NCBI GenBank assembly: GCA_016210115.1
Contig: JACQUW010000206.1
Location: 1-48,876 of the forward strand
Reading direction: 5' to 3'
DNA from: Deltaproteobacteria bacterium
Lineage (GTDB): Bacteria; Desulfobacterota; Binatia; UBA9968
DNA: 48,876 nt
The translations under genes and the position numbers were made by a program. Positions 35,482-44,568 of the stretch are shown here, one piece after another. Within the stretch, counting starts at the first letter, position 1; each line of letters begins with the position of its first letter. Under the pieces are notes generated by a model that saw only the letters and a list, made by a program, of their open reading frames with translations, searched no databases and was not told where the DNA came from.

Positions 35482-36582
35482 TTAATAACGCTCCCAGTCC
35501 CTCGCCGTGAGCGGAATCCGGGCAGCCTTGAGTGTCTTCCTCTTCTCCTGAAGAAGCGAAGGCTGCGCGGTGCCGCGCTTGAGGTCCTCTTTAAGATTTC
35601 GCACTTTACCGCGGACGACACTCCACGGCAATTCACTTTTGGCCCTGAGGGCGCTTAACCCTTCAAAGCTCTTCCGGAGGTCGGTATCGCTTACCTCCAG
35701 CTCTGTTTCCCGCATGGAAGATTTGAATTGTTCGAAATTAAGGGGCTTATCGACCTCTTTTCCAGCTCGTTTCGCTCCCCCGATCCCGGCGATCTTTTTA
35801 CCTCTCGCGCCCTCTTTCGCAAGGCTCTGCTTTAGAGCTTCCATCAGGTCGATCCCCTGAACCCGTCGTGGCGGCGGCGCCGCGGTCGTTATTTCTTTGC
35901 CCTCAATTTTTTCATTGAGGTAGCTCAAAACCCGGTCGCGATACTCATCCTTGTACTGCTCCGGCGCGAATTCGTCGCTCGTCAGCTCCTCGACAAGCCG
36001 GCGGGCGAGATTGAGCTCCGCCTCTTTAACCGCGGTTGAATCTCCCTTCTCCACCTCGGCAAAGTTTCTAACCTCGTCGGCGAAATACATCGTATGCAGC
36101 ATCAGCCCGCCCTGGGCCGCCCGGATCAGGACCAGACTTTCCTTCCCGCGCATGACGAATTTCGCCAGCGCAACCCGGCTGCTTTTGGACATAACTTCGC
36201 CGAGAAGCCGGTACGCCTTCTCACCGCCCTTGTCGGGACCGAGATAATAAGTTTTCTCAAAATAGATGGGGTCTACCTTCTCCAATGGGACGAACTCGAC
36301 AATCTCGATGACCTGAGAGTCTTCGCCCTCGAGGGATTTGAGCTCATCGTCTTTAATCTGCACGTACTGGTCTTTGGCGAATTCGTACCCCCGGACAAGA
36401 TCCGATCGCTCCACCGTCATATTGCATGTTGGACAAAACTGCTGCTGCTTGATCCTGGAGCCGCACTTCGCGTGGAGAAAGTTAAACGCGAGATTCTCCG
36501 ATTTTGTTGCGGTGTAGAACTTTACGGGGATGGAGACCAGGCCAAACGATATGGTCCCCGAAGCAATGTGGCGAACAGCCAT
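35482..36582 (-). CDS. ku: Ku DNA-end-binding protein (NHEJ)
   Basis: Bacterial Ku forms a homodimeric ring on double-strand break ends and recruits LigD. The start MAVRHIASGTISFGLVSIPVKFYTA is very characteristic (conserved from the first residues). The Cys cluster HAKCGSRIKQ with FCPTCNM, the YFEKTYYLGPDK strand, and HTMYFADEVR are family landmarks. The core ends near residue 250. A Lys/Arg-rich C-terminal extension of more than 100 residues follows, longer than the minimal form, and may bind DNA. GGGAGGG precedes the start. No ligD is in the window, so the ligase must be elsewhere or the system is partial. Confidence 0.95.
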   Translation of the reverse strand: MAVRHIASGTISFGLVSIPVKFYTATKSENLAFNFLHAKCGSRIKQQQFCPTCNMTVERSDLVRGYEFAKDQYVQIKDDELKSLEGEDSQVIEIVEFVPLEKVDPIYFEKTYYLGPDKGGEKAYRLLGEVMSKSSRVALAKFVMRGKESLVLIRAAQGGLMLHTMYFADEVRNFAEVEKGDSTAVKEAELNLARRLVEELTSDEFAPEQYKDEYRDRVLSYLNEKIEGKEITTAAPPPRRVQGIDLMEALKQSLAKEGARGKKIAGIGGAKRAGKEVDKPLNFEQFKSSMRETELEVSDTDLRKSFEGLSALRAKSELPWSVVRGKVRNLKEDLKRGTAQPSLLQEKRKTLKAARIPLTARDWERY

Positions 36583-36689
36583 GGCGAGACCCTCCCTGAG
36601 GGGAACGTTTAGAAACTGAGGATATCATGAAGGCCTGTCTCATTCAAAAGAGCTCGAGGCTTTATCCTGACCGGTTGCCGGATTTTTGA

Positions 36690-38207
36690 TTATTGGCTGC
36701 CGTGACCATTCAGCTTCAATTGCTCGCCCCATTTTGTAAGAATTCTCCGGCTCAACTCCGGACTGACTTGAGCTACCGGATAAGCCCGGTTTATCCACTC
36801 ATACGGCCAGCATGCATCGATGATCGCCTTGGATGTGAAAGTGTGGTCGGGATTGTGAGATGTCACTTTGACATCCGGAGCTACGGCAGGGTCTGCGGAA
36901 CTGCTTCTACCGCGGCGTGTAATCTCGAGAGATCGCACCGGGTCGGACCGTGTAGAGATAGCCCAGATCACATCCTTCATATCGGTTATGTCGATGTCGT
37001 CGTCGACCACGACGGTGTACCTGCCGATATAAACGCCCGAACCGCATTGTGATGCAATGATCCCCGCCTGGCGGGAGTGGCCGGGATAGGCTTGCTTCAG
37101 CGAGACGATATTAAAAAGGCGCGTGCCTCCAGCCAATTCGCACCACACGCCTCGCACATTGGGAACCCCCGCCTTTTCCAGCTCGTCCCATATCAACGCA
37201 GAGCGAAAAACTCCTTGGGCAAACAGGTCGGACGGAGGCTTTGCCGGTTGAGAACAGGTAAAGATCGGGCTCGAGCGATAGAGCAGTGTTTTTATATGGA
37301 TGATGGGTTCGTGGACCGGCGACAGGCCGCAGTTCGCATAATAGCCTGCCCACTCGCCAAAAGGCCCCTCCAGGTGGGTATCGCCGGGACGACACTCCCC
37401 TTCGACTACGATCTCGGCATTGGCCGGCAATGGAAGCTTCGTGCGCGGTCCCTCTATTACTTCCATCGGATCGCCTTTCAATCCGCCGGCGAAGTCGTAC
37501 TCCGAGACTCCCCACGGGATAGTCATGGTGCTGGCCAGATAGAGTGCGGGATCAGTGCCCAGCGCAACCGCTACCTTGAAAGGCTCGCCGCGAGTGAAGT
37601 ACTTGTTCATCATGGTCCGGCCGTCTCTACCAGCGCTCATATGCAGGCAGAGCGACCGCCTGTCGAGAAGCATGCACCGGTATGTTCCAAGATTGACCCA
37701 CCCTTCGTCGGGATCTCGACTGATGACGCAATGTCCCGTTCCGAAGAACCGGCCGCCGTCCTGTTCGTGATGCTGCGGGACTGGAAACTTGTAAAGATCA
37801 ATTTCGCTGCCGCTCTCGACGTTTTCTGAAATAGCGCCGCTCGCAAGTTTTCGAGGAGGGAGTAGAGTCATTTTTCTCAATCGATCGCGGCAAGCTCTAA
37901 CGCAGCTCAGTATATCCGCCCCTTTCATCTCCAGGCGGAGGGTCATTGCGAGACGCCGGACCGATTCGAGTTCCCCAAATAGAATACGAAACCCCGCGGG
38001 GTAACCGGGTATATCGTCAAACAGGAGAGCCGGCGCGATCCCCCCGCCTTCCCGGCTTACGGTTTCCCAAATGCCGGGAATTTCCAGGTCGCGGTCGGCT
38101 CCACGTATTGTGGTAAGCTCGCCGAGACGATCGACCTGTTCCACCCACTCCCTGAGGTCGCTATAAGTCGCGTTTGAGGCTTTCGCATTTTGTGTGGTAG
38201 CATTCAT
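36690..38207 (-). CDS. UbiD-family prenylated-FMN decarboxylase
   Basis: UbiD-like enzymes (de)carboxylate aromatic or alpha,beta-unsaturated acids with prenylated FMN. Landmarks are YSDLREWVEQVDRLGEL near the start, GTGHCVISRDPDEGWVNLGTYR (prFMN-binding strand), GVSEYDFAGGL, and HLEGPFGEWAGYY with the conserved acidic residue of the active site. IVVEGECRPGD and VVVDDDIDITD further support it. The frame extends to 38345, but ATG 38207 has an AAGGG-type Shine-Dalgarno site and gives 505 residues, the usual length. The gene ends an operon with a THI5-like binding protein and a molybdopterin oxidoreductase, so the three probably handle one carboxylic acid. UbiX is not in the window. Confidence 0.9.
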   Translation of the reverse strand: MNATTQNAKASNATYSDLREWVEQVDRLGELTTIRGADRDLEIPGIWETVSREGGGIAPALLFDDIPGYPAGFRILFGELESVRRLAMTLRLEMKGADILSCVRACRDRLRKMTLLPPRKLASGAISENVESGSEIDLYKFPVPQHHEQDGGRFFGTGHCVISRDPDEGWVNLGTYRCMLLDRRSLCLHMSAGRDGRTMMNKYFTRGEPFKVAVALGTDPALYLASTMTIPWGVSEYDFAGGLKGDPMEVIEGPRTKLPLPANAEIVVEGECRPGDTHLEGPFGEWAGYYANCGLSPVHEPIIHIKTLLYRSSPIFTCSQPAKPPSDLFAQGVFRSALIWDELEKAGVPNVRGVWCELAGGTRLFNIVSLKQAYPGHSRQAGIIASQCGSGVYIGRYTVVVDDDIDITDMKDVIWAISTRSDPVRSLEITRRGRSSSADPAVAPDVKVTSHNPDHTFTSKAIIDACWPYEWINRAYPVAQVSPELSRRILTKWGEQLKLNGHGSQ

Positions 38208-38295
38208 TTCATTCCGCCCTTCTCTTTTTAAACTCACGTCGTATGGTCCCAGTTTTAGAGATCCTTTCTCCACAAAACTACCCCTAAAGCTGTTG

Positions 38296-39339
38296 CTATT
38301 CGGCCGGGATGGGATATGTCTTCCGCAGGTAAGCAATAAATCCACTTTCCTCCAACGCGCTTACCAGACTGTCATCAATGACTTCCCTCGGGTCTTTATT
38401 CTTTGCCTTTGGGTTTCGGTAGGCCATTAATTCCAATGTGTTATGCAGTCCTTTGACCGAGGAGTAAGGAACGTCGGGAATCAACTGGCGAGCATTCAGA
38501 TAATATGCTTCCTCCAGAGCATCTTGGTCCTCTGTTTTTAGGAATGCAGCAAGGATTTTCATGCTCTCATTCTTGTGGCTCTTGAAAAAATAGGTCGCTT
38601 CCGTGACAGCCTTGAGGAAATTGAGACAAGCGTCACGATCCGCTTTCAGGTGCGAGCGGGTGGTAGCGTAACCCAGCGTTTGGAATTCGAGATCCAGCGA
38701 TGAGAAATTGACCAATCTGCGAAATCCTGCTTTTTCCGCCCTTCTTGTAAAAGGAGGTTGAAGGAGCACGGCTTTCAGCTTGCCACTAACTAGTGCGGTA
38801 AGACGTTCTTGTTGGCCACCAACGGCAAGAAGGATGATGTCCTTTCCAGGCACCATGCCTTCTTTTCGGATGATGTAGTTTGCCGCAAAATCCGAGGCCC
38901 CTCCAAATCCGGCGATTCCTAAACTGTAGCCCTTAAGCTCATGGAGGCGGTTGACGGACGGAAGCACCATAAGGCCATAATCCAGTTTATTAGTCAGTCC
39001 CCCGATTTGGACCACCTCTGCGCCTCCGATAGCGGCAGCCAGAGTGGAGTTAGCAGACATGAGACTGATCTTTACATCTCCTGATAACAACGCTGAAGCG
39101 GCGACAGTTCCGTTACCGAAATAGACGACTTGAACGTCTAACCCGTATCGTTCAAAGAGGCCGGTTGTTTGCGCCACGGACATCATCGCGCTCGATGCAG
39201 TGAAGGTGCTGATTCCTGACGTGAGTTTCTTTGCCGGCGATTGCGCGCTTCCCAGGGACACTTTAAGAAACGGCGCGATGCTCAGCGCAAGAACACACAA
39301 GGCCCAACGCCGTAATCCTTTTAAAAATCCGCCACTCAT
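38296..39339 (-). CDS. NMT1/THI5-like ABC substrate-binding protein
   Basis: A periplasmic binding protein of about 347 residues counted from ATG 39339, which has AAGGGAGG 6 bases upstream (the frame also opens at TTG 39357). The signal peptide runs to about SLGSAQS. ISTFTASSAMMSVAQTTGLFERYGLDVQVVYFGNG and DVKISLMSANST match the SsuA/THI5 type II binding fold used for thiamine precursors, sulfonates, taurine or aromatic acids. LHELKGYSLGIAGFGG is the usual second-lobe entry. It lies between the oxidoreductase and UbiD genes and is probably cotranscribed. No permease or ATPase is next to it. Confidence 0.88.
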   Translation of the reverse strand: MSGGFLKGLRRWALCVLALSIAPFLKVSLGSAQSPAKKLTSGISTFTASSAMMSVAQTTGLFERYGLDVQVVYFGNGTVAASALLSGDVKISLMSANSTLAAAIGGAEVVQIGGLTNKLDYGLMVLPSVNRLHELKGYSLGIAGFGGASDFAANYIIRKEGMVPGKDIILLAVGGQQERLTALVSGKLKAVLLQPPFTRRAEKAGFRRLVNFSSLDLEFQTLGYATTRSHLKADRDACLNFLKAVTEATYFFKSHKNESMKILAAFLKTEDQDALEEAYYLNARQLIPDVPYSSVKGLHNTLELMAYRNPKAKNKDPREVIDDSLVSALEESGFIAYLRKTYPIPAE

Positions 39340-39390
39340 ACATTCCTCCCTTCTCAATCCACGAACTCAGCCGAGAGGGTTGAGTTCTGC

Positions 39391-41943
39391 CTAAAAAACA
39401 TTCATGCGAGACGTTGCTTCAGTCACTTTATAGACCCTGACCTGGACACAATGATCCAAGGCGGTGGAAATCTTGTCGATATGGTCCAGATCCGTTGGCA
39501 AGAGAGAGTTGAAGTTTACCCCCTTTCCCTGAGCCACAGGCATGCCCGAAGACCAGTGGCCGAAATGCCCTCCTATTCCTACCACCTCGGGGTGAATGCA
39601 CTGGGTCAGCTTGGCTATAGCTCTGACCTTACACACCGGAGATTCGAGCCACACCTCATCGCCGTCATCAATTCCCTTCGCGCTGGCCACATCTTCATTG
39701 ACAAGGATGCTGTAAGTATGGGTTTGCTCGCAAAGCTCGTTGATCCAGGGGTTCTCGTTTCCGAAGCTGCCATAGACAAAGGGCACCTTGTAATGGACGG
39801 CTATAAGGTCGTAATCTCCTTTCCGGATGGCCTCGTAGGAAGGGCAAGGCAGCCATTCAGAGAGCGGTGTGTAGTCTGAGAGGTCCCACTCCAGACCCAT
39901 TTGGGTGACAACGCTTTTGAGCTCTCTGCCGCGGTCCAGAAAGTGCTCCAGGTAAATGGGCAATCTGGCGTTAAGGAATGGGCCTATATAGGCTTCGTCC
40001 ACATCTCTTGGGATACGGAGCACGCCGTTTTCTCGAAACCACTTCAAGCCGTGCTCCTCGCCAAACCAGGTGCGGGCCATCTTGTCTACAAGCTCGGTAG
40101 TCGAGTAACGCTGGCCCGGCTTTAAGGCATGGGGATCCTTCAGGCGAAACGCATGGTTTACGAGCTGGTAGAGATCACCGAGAATTCCCACCCTATCAGC
40201 GATCTCCATGATCACCTCCTGAGGCTGTCTGGTCTCTTTCGGCGCCTCGACCACGGGCTGTCTTACCTGCCAAAACCAGTCGTCTTTGCCACAGTGAGGA
40301 AGGATGTAGTTCGTGCCGGAGAGAAAATCGAACCGCTCCAGATATGTCGGGAATGGAAGAATAATGTCGTCAAACAAGTTGGTCTCGTTTATCTCCACGG
40401 CAAATCCAGCAATAAACGACATCGACTGGTAAAACTCCTCCACCAGCTTGAGGTCACCGAAAGACCCTAAAAGTGAGTTAGTGGGGTTGTGAAGCATGAC
40501 TTCGATTTTATAGGAAAGACCGAAACGCTCAGGGTCCTGGGCGGTGATGGGAAGAAGCGTATGAAAATGGGGAGCCAAAGGAAAGAGTTCCGCCAGATCC
40601 AGGCGAATCGGTTTGGTTGGCGTACGACCCGGGAAGGCCTTCGGATGAGGAAGAGGCAATACATGGCCGCCCTCTTCCAGCAGGCCGTCAGTCCCTCCCT
40701 CGGGCCACCACTGATGCGGTCTCTTGCCTGCGGCCGCAGTGCTCAAAATCCCTCCAGGCACGTTAACGGCCCCCATAACGATATTGATGAGCTTCAGCGG
40801 CCAGGACTGATGAAAGCCATGTTTGTGGCCTTGAGGACCTTTGGCCCAATCCACACAGGCGGGACGATAGGGCAGCTCCACGCCATCGATCTTGATGCTT
40901 GCTCCCACACGGGAGGCCTCAGCAAACTCCTTTGCCAGACGCCTTAAGGTACCGGCCGGGATCGTAGTAATCTCCTCCACCTTCTCGGGCGGGTACTTGG
41001 CCACATGCTCGCGCAGACGCTCGAAGGCCGGCCGTCCACCTTCGCCTGCGCCGGAAATCGCGGGATCAATCAACGTCGGATCATCATAGCTTTTGACCTT
41101 CTGATCTCCTGTGTCGTAAATCGTAGGCTTGCCTGACTTCGGCTCCCGGATATAACGCCCATCAGAACCTACCAGGTAAGCAGCGTTAGTTTTGTGCTTT
41201 AAATAGTTTGCGTCATAAATCCCCAACTCATTCAGCAAGACATGAAGCATGCCGAGCGCAAACGCCGTGTCAGTCCCGGGCCGTATGGGAACCCACTCAT
41301 CCGCTTTGCTCGCGGCATTTCCTCCCACAGGATCGACAACCACCAGCTTCATCCCTCGAGAGCGGGCCTCCGCCATGTCTCTAAGAATGTGATTGAAAGC
41401 CCCCCGAGCAGCAATGGCAAACTGCGTCCCAACCAGCAGGCAGTAGTTGCAGTAGTGGAGATCCGGTTGCTGATGGAACCCACCTCCAGAGAAAAACTCC
41501 ACGGGATGAACAACCTTGCCGCAAGTAGCCGAAGCATTGCCTATAACATGTGGACTGCCGAAGGCGACACCGAGATTAAGAAGCCACAGGTAGGCATCGC
41601 CGTTCAGCTCCCAGGCCTGAATGTGGAGCTTTTTCGGGTCGTCGCGGATCTGCTGAAGTTTTGCCACGATCGTGTCTAAGGCTTCCTCCCACGAGACCTC
41701 CTGCCAGCCGGGATCTATATGAAGACCCTTCCTCGGGTTGGTCCGCTTAAGAGGGACTTTAACCCGATTCGGGTTATAGAGATTCATGATGCCCGCTTTC
41801 CCCTTTGCGCACATACTCCCCCGGTTCTGTGGGTTGTTGGGATCGCCTTCAATGGCCTTGACAACCCCATCCTCCACTAGAACCCTGATGCCGCAGCCCA
41901 CATAACACATGCTGCAAGCAGTCGGTATCCATTTTGCTGCCAT
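39391..41943 (-). CDS. Molybdopterin-dependent oxidoreductase, DMSO reductase superfamily, cytoplasmic
   Basis: An 850-residue Mo/W-bis-MGD enzyme. It starts with the [4Fe-4S] site C10-x2-C13-x3-C17-x27-C45, followed by Lys47 (MCAKG), the usual electron-relay Lys. GWQEVSWEEALDTI, then GNASATCGKVVHP (C141 is a candidate metal ligand), VVVDPVGG and IRPGTDTAFALGML give the cofactor-binding frame. The C-terminal DVASAKGIDDGDEVWLES and the Gly-His-rich end complete the dinucleotide-binding domain. ATG 41943 is preferred because AAGGAGG sits 6 bases upstream. There is no Tat signal, so it is probably cytoplasmic, like acetylene hydratase or transhydroxylases rather than periplasmic reductases. The next genes (binding protein, UbiD) suggest carboxylic or aromatic acid metabolism. 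The reaction is unknown. Confidence 0.88.
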   Translation of the reverse strand: MAAKWIPTACSMCYVGCGIRVLVEDGVVKAIEGDPNNPQNRGSMCAKGKAGIMNLYNPNRVKVPLKRTNPRKGLHIDPGWQEVSWEEALDTIVAKLQQIRDDPKKLHIQAWELNGDAYLWLLNLGVAFGSPHVIGNASATCGKVVHPVEFFSGGGFHQQPDLHYCNYCLLVGTQFAIAARGAFNHILRDMAEARSRGMKLVVVDPVGGNAASKADEWVPIRPGTDTAFALGMLHVLLNELGIYDANYLKHKTNAAYLVGSDGRYIREPKSGKPTIYDTGDQKVKSYDDPTLIDPAISGAGEGGRPAFERLREHVAKYPPEKVEEITTIPAGTLRRLAKEFAEASRVGASIKIDGVELPYRPACVDWAKGPQGHKHGFHQSWPLKLINIVMGAVNVPGGILSTAAAGKRPHQWWPEGGTDGLLEEGGHVLPLPHPKAFPGRTPTKPIRLDLAELFPLAPHFHTLLPITAQDPERFGLSYKIEVMLHNPTNSLLGSFGDLKLVEEFYQSMSFIAGFAVEINETNLFDDIILPFPTYLERFDFLSGTNYILPHCGKDDWFWQVRQPVVEAPKETRQPQEVIMEIADRVGILGDLYQLVNHAFRLKDPHALKPGQRYSTTELVDKMARTWFGEEHGLKWFRENGVLRIPRDVDEAYIGPFLNARLPIYLEHFLDRGRELKSVVTQMGLEWDLSDYTPLSEWLPCPSYEAIRKGDYDLIAVHYKVPFVYGSFGNENPWINELCEQTHTYSILVNEDVASAKGIDDGDEVWLESPVCKVRAIAKLTQCIHPEVVGIGGHFGHWSSGMPVAQGKGVNFNSLLPTDLDHIDKISTALDHCVQVRVYKVTEATSRMNVF

Positions 41944-42366
41944 AGTCATCCTCCTTCAGACATGGGCAGCATGATCATCTCCACCCGACGATCCCGCTCC
42001 CCCAGTTTCGCGGATAGTCCTCCAATGTCGTGATGGGCCCGGTATTCTCTTTGTTGTCCAGAACGCATTCCAGTTTAACCTCTTCTGACTCTTCTCCTGA
42101 CGCCCCGTGCGGTGTATGTTAACCCCTCAAAAGCGCCTTTGAGTGTGGGCCCACGTAGTCCTGTAATGAGCGCGTCGCCTTCGTGCGGCAAAGCAATACG
42201 CGCCGCACGGCCATGGGCACTGTAGTTTTCGCGCGGGGAAATGTCCAATATTTTGTTTTCATACCAGATATGACAGGACCCGCATGACCCGCGGAAAATA
42301 ACTTGTTTTCTGCCGCGCTGAGATATCGTGGCACAGCTTTTCTGCTGACGCCGAAGCGAGATCACC
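41944..42366. promoter_or_regulatory. Divergent regulatory region of the LysR / oxidoreductase operon
   Basis: This 423-base gap lies between divergent genes and should hold both promoters. The clearest dyad is TCATA-CCAGA-TATGA at 42259-42273, 94 bases before the LysR start, a 15-bp palindrome of the kind LysR proteins bind, although not an exact T-N11-A. No credible gene is seen. Confidence 0.45.
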
Positions 42367-43269
42367 ATGAACCTCAACCGGATCAGGCTGTTTAGTATCG
42401 TTGCAAGCTATTCTAGCGTCACAAAAGCGTCGCAGGTGCTGCATGTGAGTCAGTCATCCCTCTCCCATCAGCTCTCTCTCTTGCAGAAAGATTATGGCGT
42501 TACGCTCTATAAAACGACCGGTCACGGCATTGAACTAACCGCAGAGGGCCGGCAATTCTTGGCGGGTATAGAGCCGCTTCTTGAAGGGTTAGAACGATTC
42601 GAGAGAGAATTTAGAAGACGCTCTGGCGGCGAAGAGCTGGAATCGTTGAGTATAGCCGGTACCTATGGGCTGTCAGCGAGCTTGCTTCCGTCGCTGGCGG
42701 CGGATTTTCAGAAAACCCATTCCCACGTACAGATCTCTCTTAGAACCGGCAACCAATCAGCCATAGAGCAGTTCGTCTTGGAAGGCAAGGTTGAGATCGC
42801 GGTCATCACGAGTCCTCGAACCCGCTCGGCCGCGCTCGCCACCGAGCCCTACCGGGAAGAGCCATTTGCGGCCTTTGTTCCGATTCATCACCCCCTGGCC
42901 AGAAAGAGAACAGTGACTGTTTCGGAACTCCTCCGTGAGCCGCTCGTACTGCGAGGTTCGCCTACTCCCGAAAACACCATCGAGCGAATGCTCAGAGAAA
43001 TGGAGAAAGGATACCGGCCCAAAGTTGCCGCTTTCTACGATTCGGCGGATGCCGTAAAGGTCGCTGTTAGAAAGAACACGGGCGTGGGGCTTCTCTACAA
43101 AGACACCATAATGCACGAGGCCCGGAAACGAGAGTTCAAGATCCTCAAGATCGAGGATCTAAAATTATCGTTGAATACTTTTATCATGTATCACAAAGAT
43201 AGGCCGCTCTCAGCCAAGGCAAAGCTTTTTCTCGACTTTGTTCGCCGAAGAAAACATACACACCGGTGA
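42367..43269 (+). CDS. LysR-family transcriptional regulator
   Basis: A 300-residue LysR regulator. The winged helix-turn-helix is at residues 1-60 (LNRIRLFSIVASYSSVTKASQVLHVSQSSLSHQLS, cut by the usual LysR spacing), followed by the linker helix and the co-inducer domain (LPSLAADFQKTHSHVQISL, EIAVITSPRT, PIHHPLARK, GVGLLYKDT). It is divergently transcribed from the molybdopterin oxidoreductase operon across 423 bases, the classical arrangement for control of a neighbouring catabolic operon and for self-repression. The inducer is unknown. It converges with the MlaF-like gene 65 bases away. Confidence 0.92.
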   Translation: MNLNRIRLFSIVASYSSVTKASQVLHVSQSSLSHQLSLLQKDYGVTLYKTTGHGIELTAEGRQFLAGIEPLLEGLERFEREFRRRSGGEELESLSIAGTYGLSASLLPSLAADFQKTHSHVQISLRTGNQSAIEQFVLEGKVEIAVITSPRTRSAALATEPYREEPFAAFVPIHHPLARKRTVTVSELLREPLVLRGSPTPENTIERMLREMEKGYRPKVAAFYDSADAVKVAVRKNTGVGLLYKDTIMHEARKREFKILKIEDLKLSLNTFIMYHKDRPLSAKAKLFLDFVRRRKHTHR

Positions 43270-43334
43270 ATAGAGAGCACCGGAGTTGGACATTCGAATC
43301 GAACGGCACGTCCTGAGCTTGGTCCGCGCGCGGC

Positions 43335-44558
43335 TCACCTGGGTCGATACTGAAATCGCGCGATTTCATTTTGCAGGGACCTGGCTCTTTCCGAGATGAT
43401 GTCTATGTCTTCGCCAGCCCTTCCTTCGGCCAACCCGGCGAGGATCGACAAAGTATAAGATCGCGCTGTCTGGGTGGATACCTGGAGATCCATCAGTCCC
43501 CGTTCCTGAAGATCCCTGGCGAGATTTTTCATCAAACCTTCTGCAGCATCGCGCTCTGTAAACGCAAGGATCGTCACGATCTGATCCCTTCCAAGGCGGT
43601 TGGAGATCCCGACGTCGCCGAAGTGCTCATCGATGTAAACCGCCAGCGATTGAACGATTTCTTGCGCCGTGGCGTGCCCCAAATTCTCGCTCGCCCCATC
43701 CAGGTCGTTTACGGTGAAAACGGCTACGCTAACGGTGTCCGCCGGCTTTTTTTGGCTCATTGCTCTCTCGTAGACTTTGGTAAAGGTCTTTCTGGAGTAA
43801 AGCCCGGTCAACTCATCCTGGAAATGCTCCAGGCTTTTGATGAATTCATCGACCATCGGATGTCTCAGGCGGTCGATTTCATCGTAGGGGCCCTGAAAAA
43901 TTATCTTGCCGTCGTAAAGAACCAGGATCCGGTCGGAGATGAAGAAAACATCGGGGATGTCATGGCTGATCATAATCGTGGTAAAGCCGAACCTCTTCTG
44001 GTTTTGTACGATCATGCTAAAGATTGCATTCTTCCGGATCGGGTCCTGACCGGTCGTGGGTTCGTCGAAGAGAACGATTTTCGGATCGGTGATGAGGGCG
44101 CGGGCCAGGGCAACCCGCTTTTGCATTCCTCCCGAAAGTTCAGAGGGGTACTTCTCAGGGATTTCCAAAAGCTCCAGCTGATCCATTCTTTCCATCACCT
44201 TCGCGTTGATCTCTCGCTGGCTCATTCCGGTCGTTTGCTGGAGCGGCAGGGCGATGTTCTCATAGACGGTGAGCGAGTCAAAAAGGGCGTTGTTTTGAAA
44301 ACAGTAACTGAACTGACTTCTGAACTCGTCCAATTCTTTTCGGCTCATGCGATCAATGGGCTCGCCTCTGAACAGAATACTCCCTTCAGTCGGCGAGAGC
44401 AGCCCGATCATGTGCTTGAGAAGCACGCTTTTGCCCGTGCCGCTTTTGCCGATAATCGTGGTGACTTGACCATCATGGACCTCCAGATTGACCCCGTCCA
44501 GAATCGTCCGGTCACCGAAACGCTTCGTGACGTCTTTAAATTCGATTAGCGGCTCCAT
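43335..44558 (-). CDS. mlaF: MlaF-type ABC ATPase fused to a degenerate GGDEF domain
   Basis: Residues 1-245 are a complete MlaF-type ATPase: Walker A GKSGTGKS (37-44), Q-loop Gln88, signature LSGGMQKR (141-148), Walker B VLFDEPTTGQDP (162-173) and switch His199. Residues 247-407 form a GGDEF-like domain: DELTGLYSRKTF (248-259, usual DxLTGLxNRRxF), NDLDGASENLGH (284-295, usual DIDxFKxxNDxxGH), and RLGRDQIV (321-328) where the active-site GGDEF should be. Gly324, Glu326 and Phe327 are replaced by Arg, Gln and Ile, so cyclase activity is unlikely. The join is tight, and the frame shows one continuous gene. MlaF normally powers phospholipid transport through MlaE with MlaB as regulator; no MlaB gene is seen, so this tail may take that role. 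It follows the cNMP-binding gene by 10 bases. Confidence 0.9.
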   Translation of the reverse strand: MEPLIEFKDVTKRFGDRTILDGVNLEVHDGQVTTIIGKSGTGKSVLLKHMIGLLSPTEGSILFRGEPIDRMSRKELDEFRSQFSYCFQNNALFDSLTVYENIALPLQQTTGMSQREINAKVMERMDQLELLEIPEKYPSELSGGMQKRVALARALITDPKIVLFDEPTTGQDPIRKNAIFSMIVQNQKRFGFTTIMISHDIPDVFFISDRILVLYDGKIIFQGPYDEIDRLRHPMVDEFIKSLEHFQDELTGLYSRKTFTKVYERAMSQKKPADTVSVAVFTVNDLDGASENLGHATAQEIVQSLAVYIDEHFGDVGISNRLGRDQIVTILAFTERDAAEGLMKNLARDLQERGLMDLQVSTQTARSYTLSILAGLAEGRAGEDIDIISERARSLQNEIARFQYRPR

Positions 44559-44568
44559 GCGTCCCCTT

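Noticed and set aside
34879..35658. 259-residue open frame on the + strand
   Set aside because: It is antisense to the HEIAH peptidase and the end of ku; no motif is seen.
37077..37829. 250-residue open frame on the + strand
   Set aside because: It is antisense to the UbiD gene, whose motifs cover the same bases.
43371..44549. 392-residue open frame on the + strand
   Set aside because: It is antisense to the MlaF-GGDEF gene, which has clear family motifs across its full length; the + frame has no recognisable motif.
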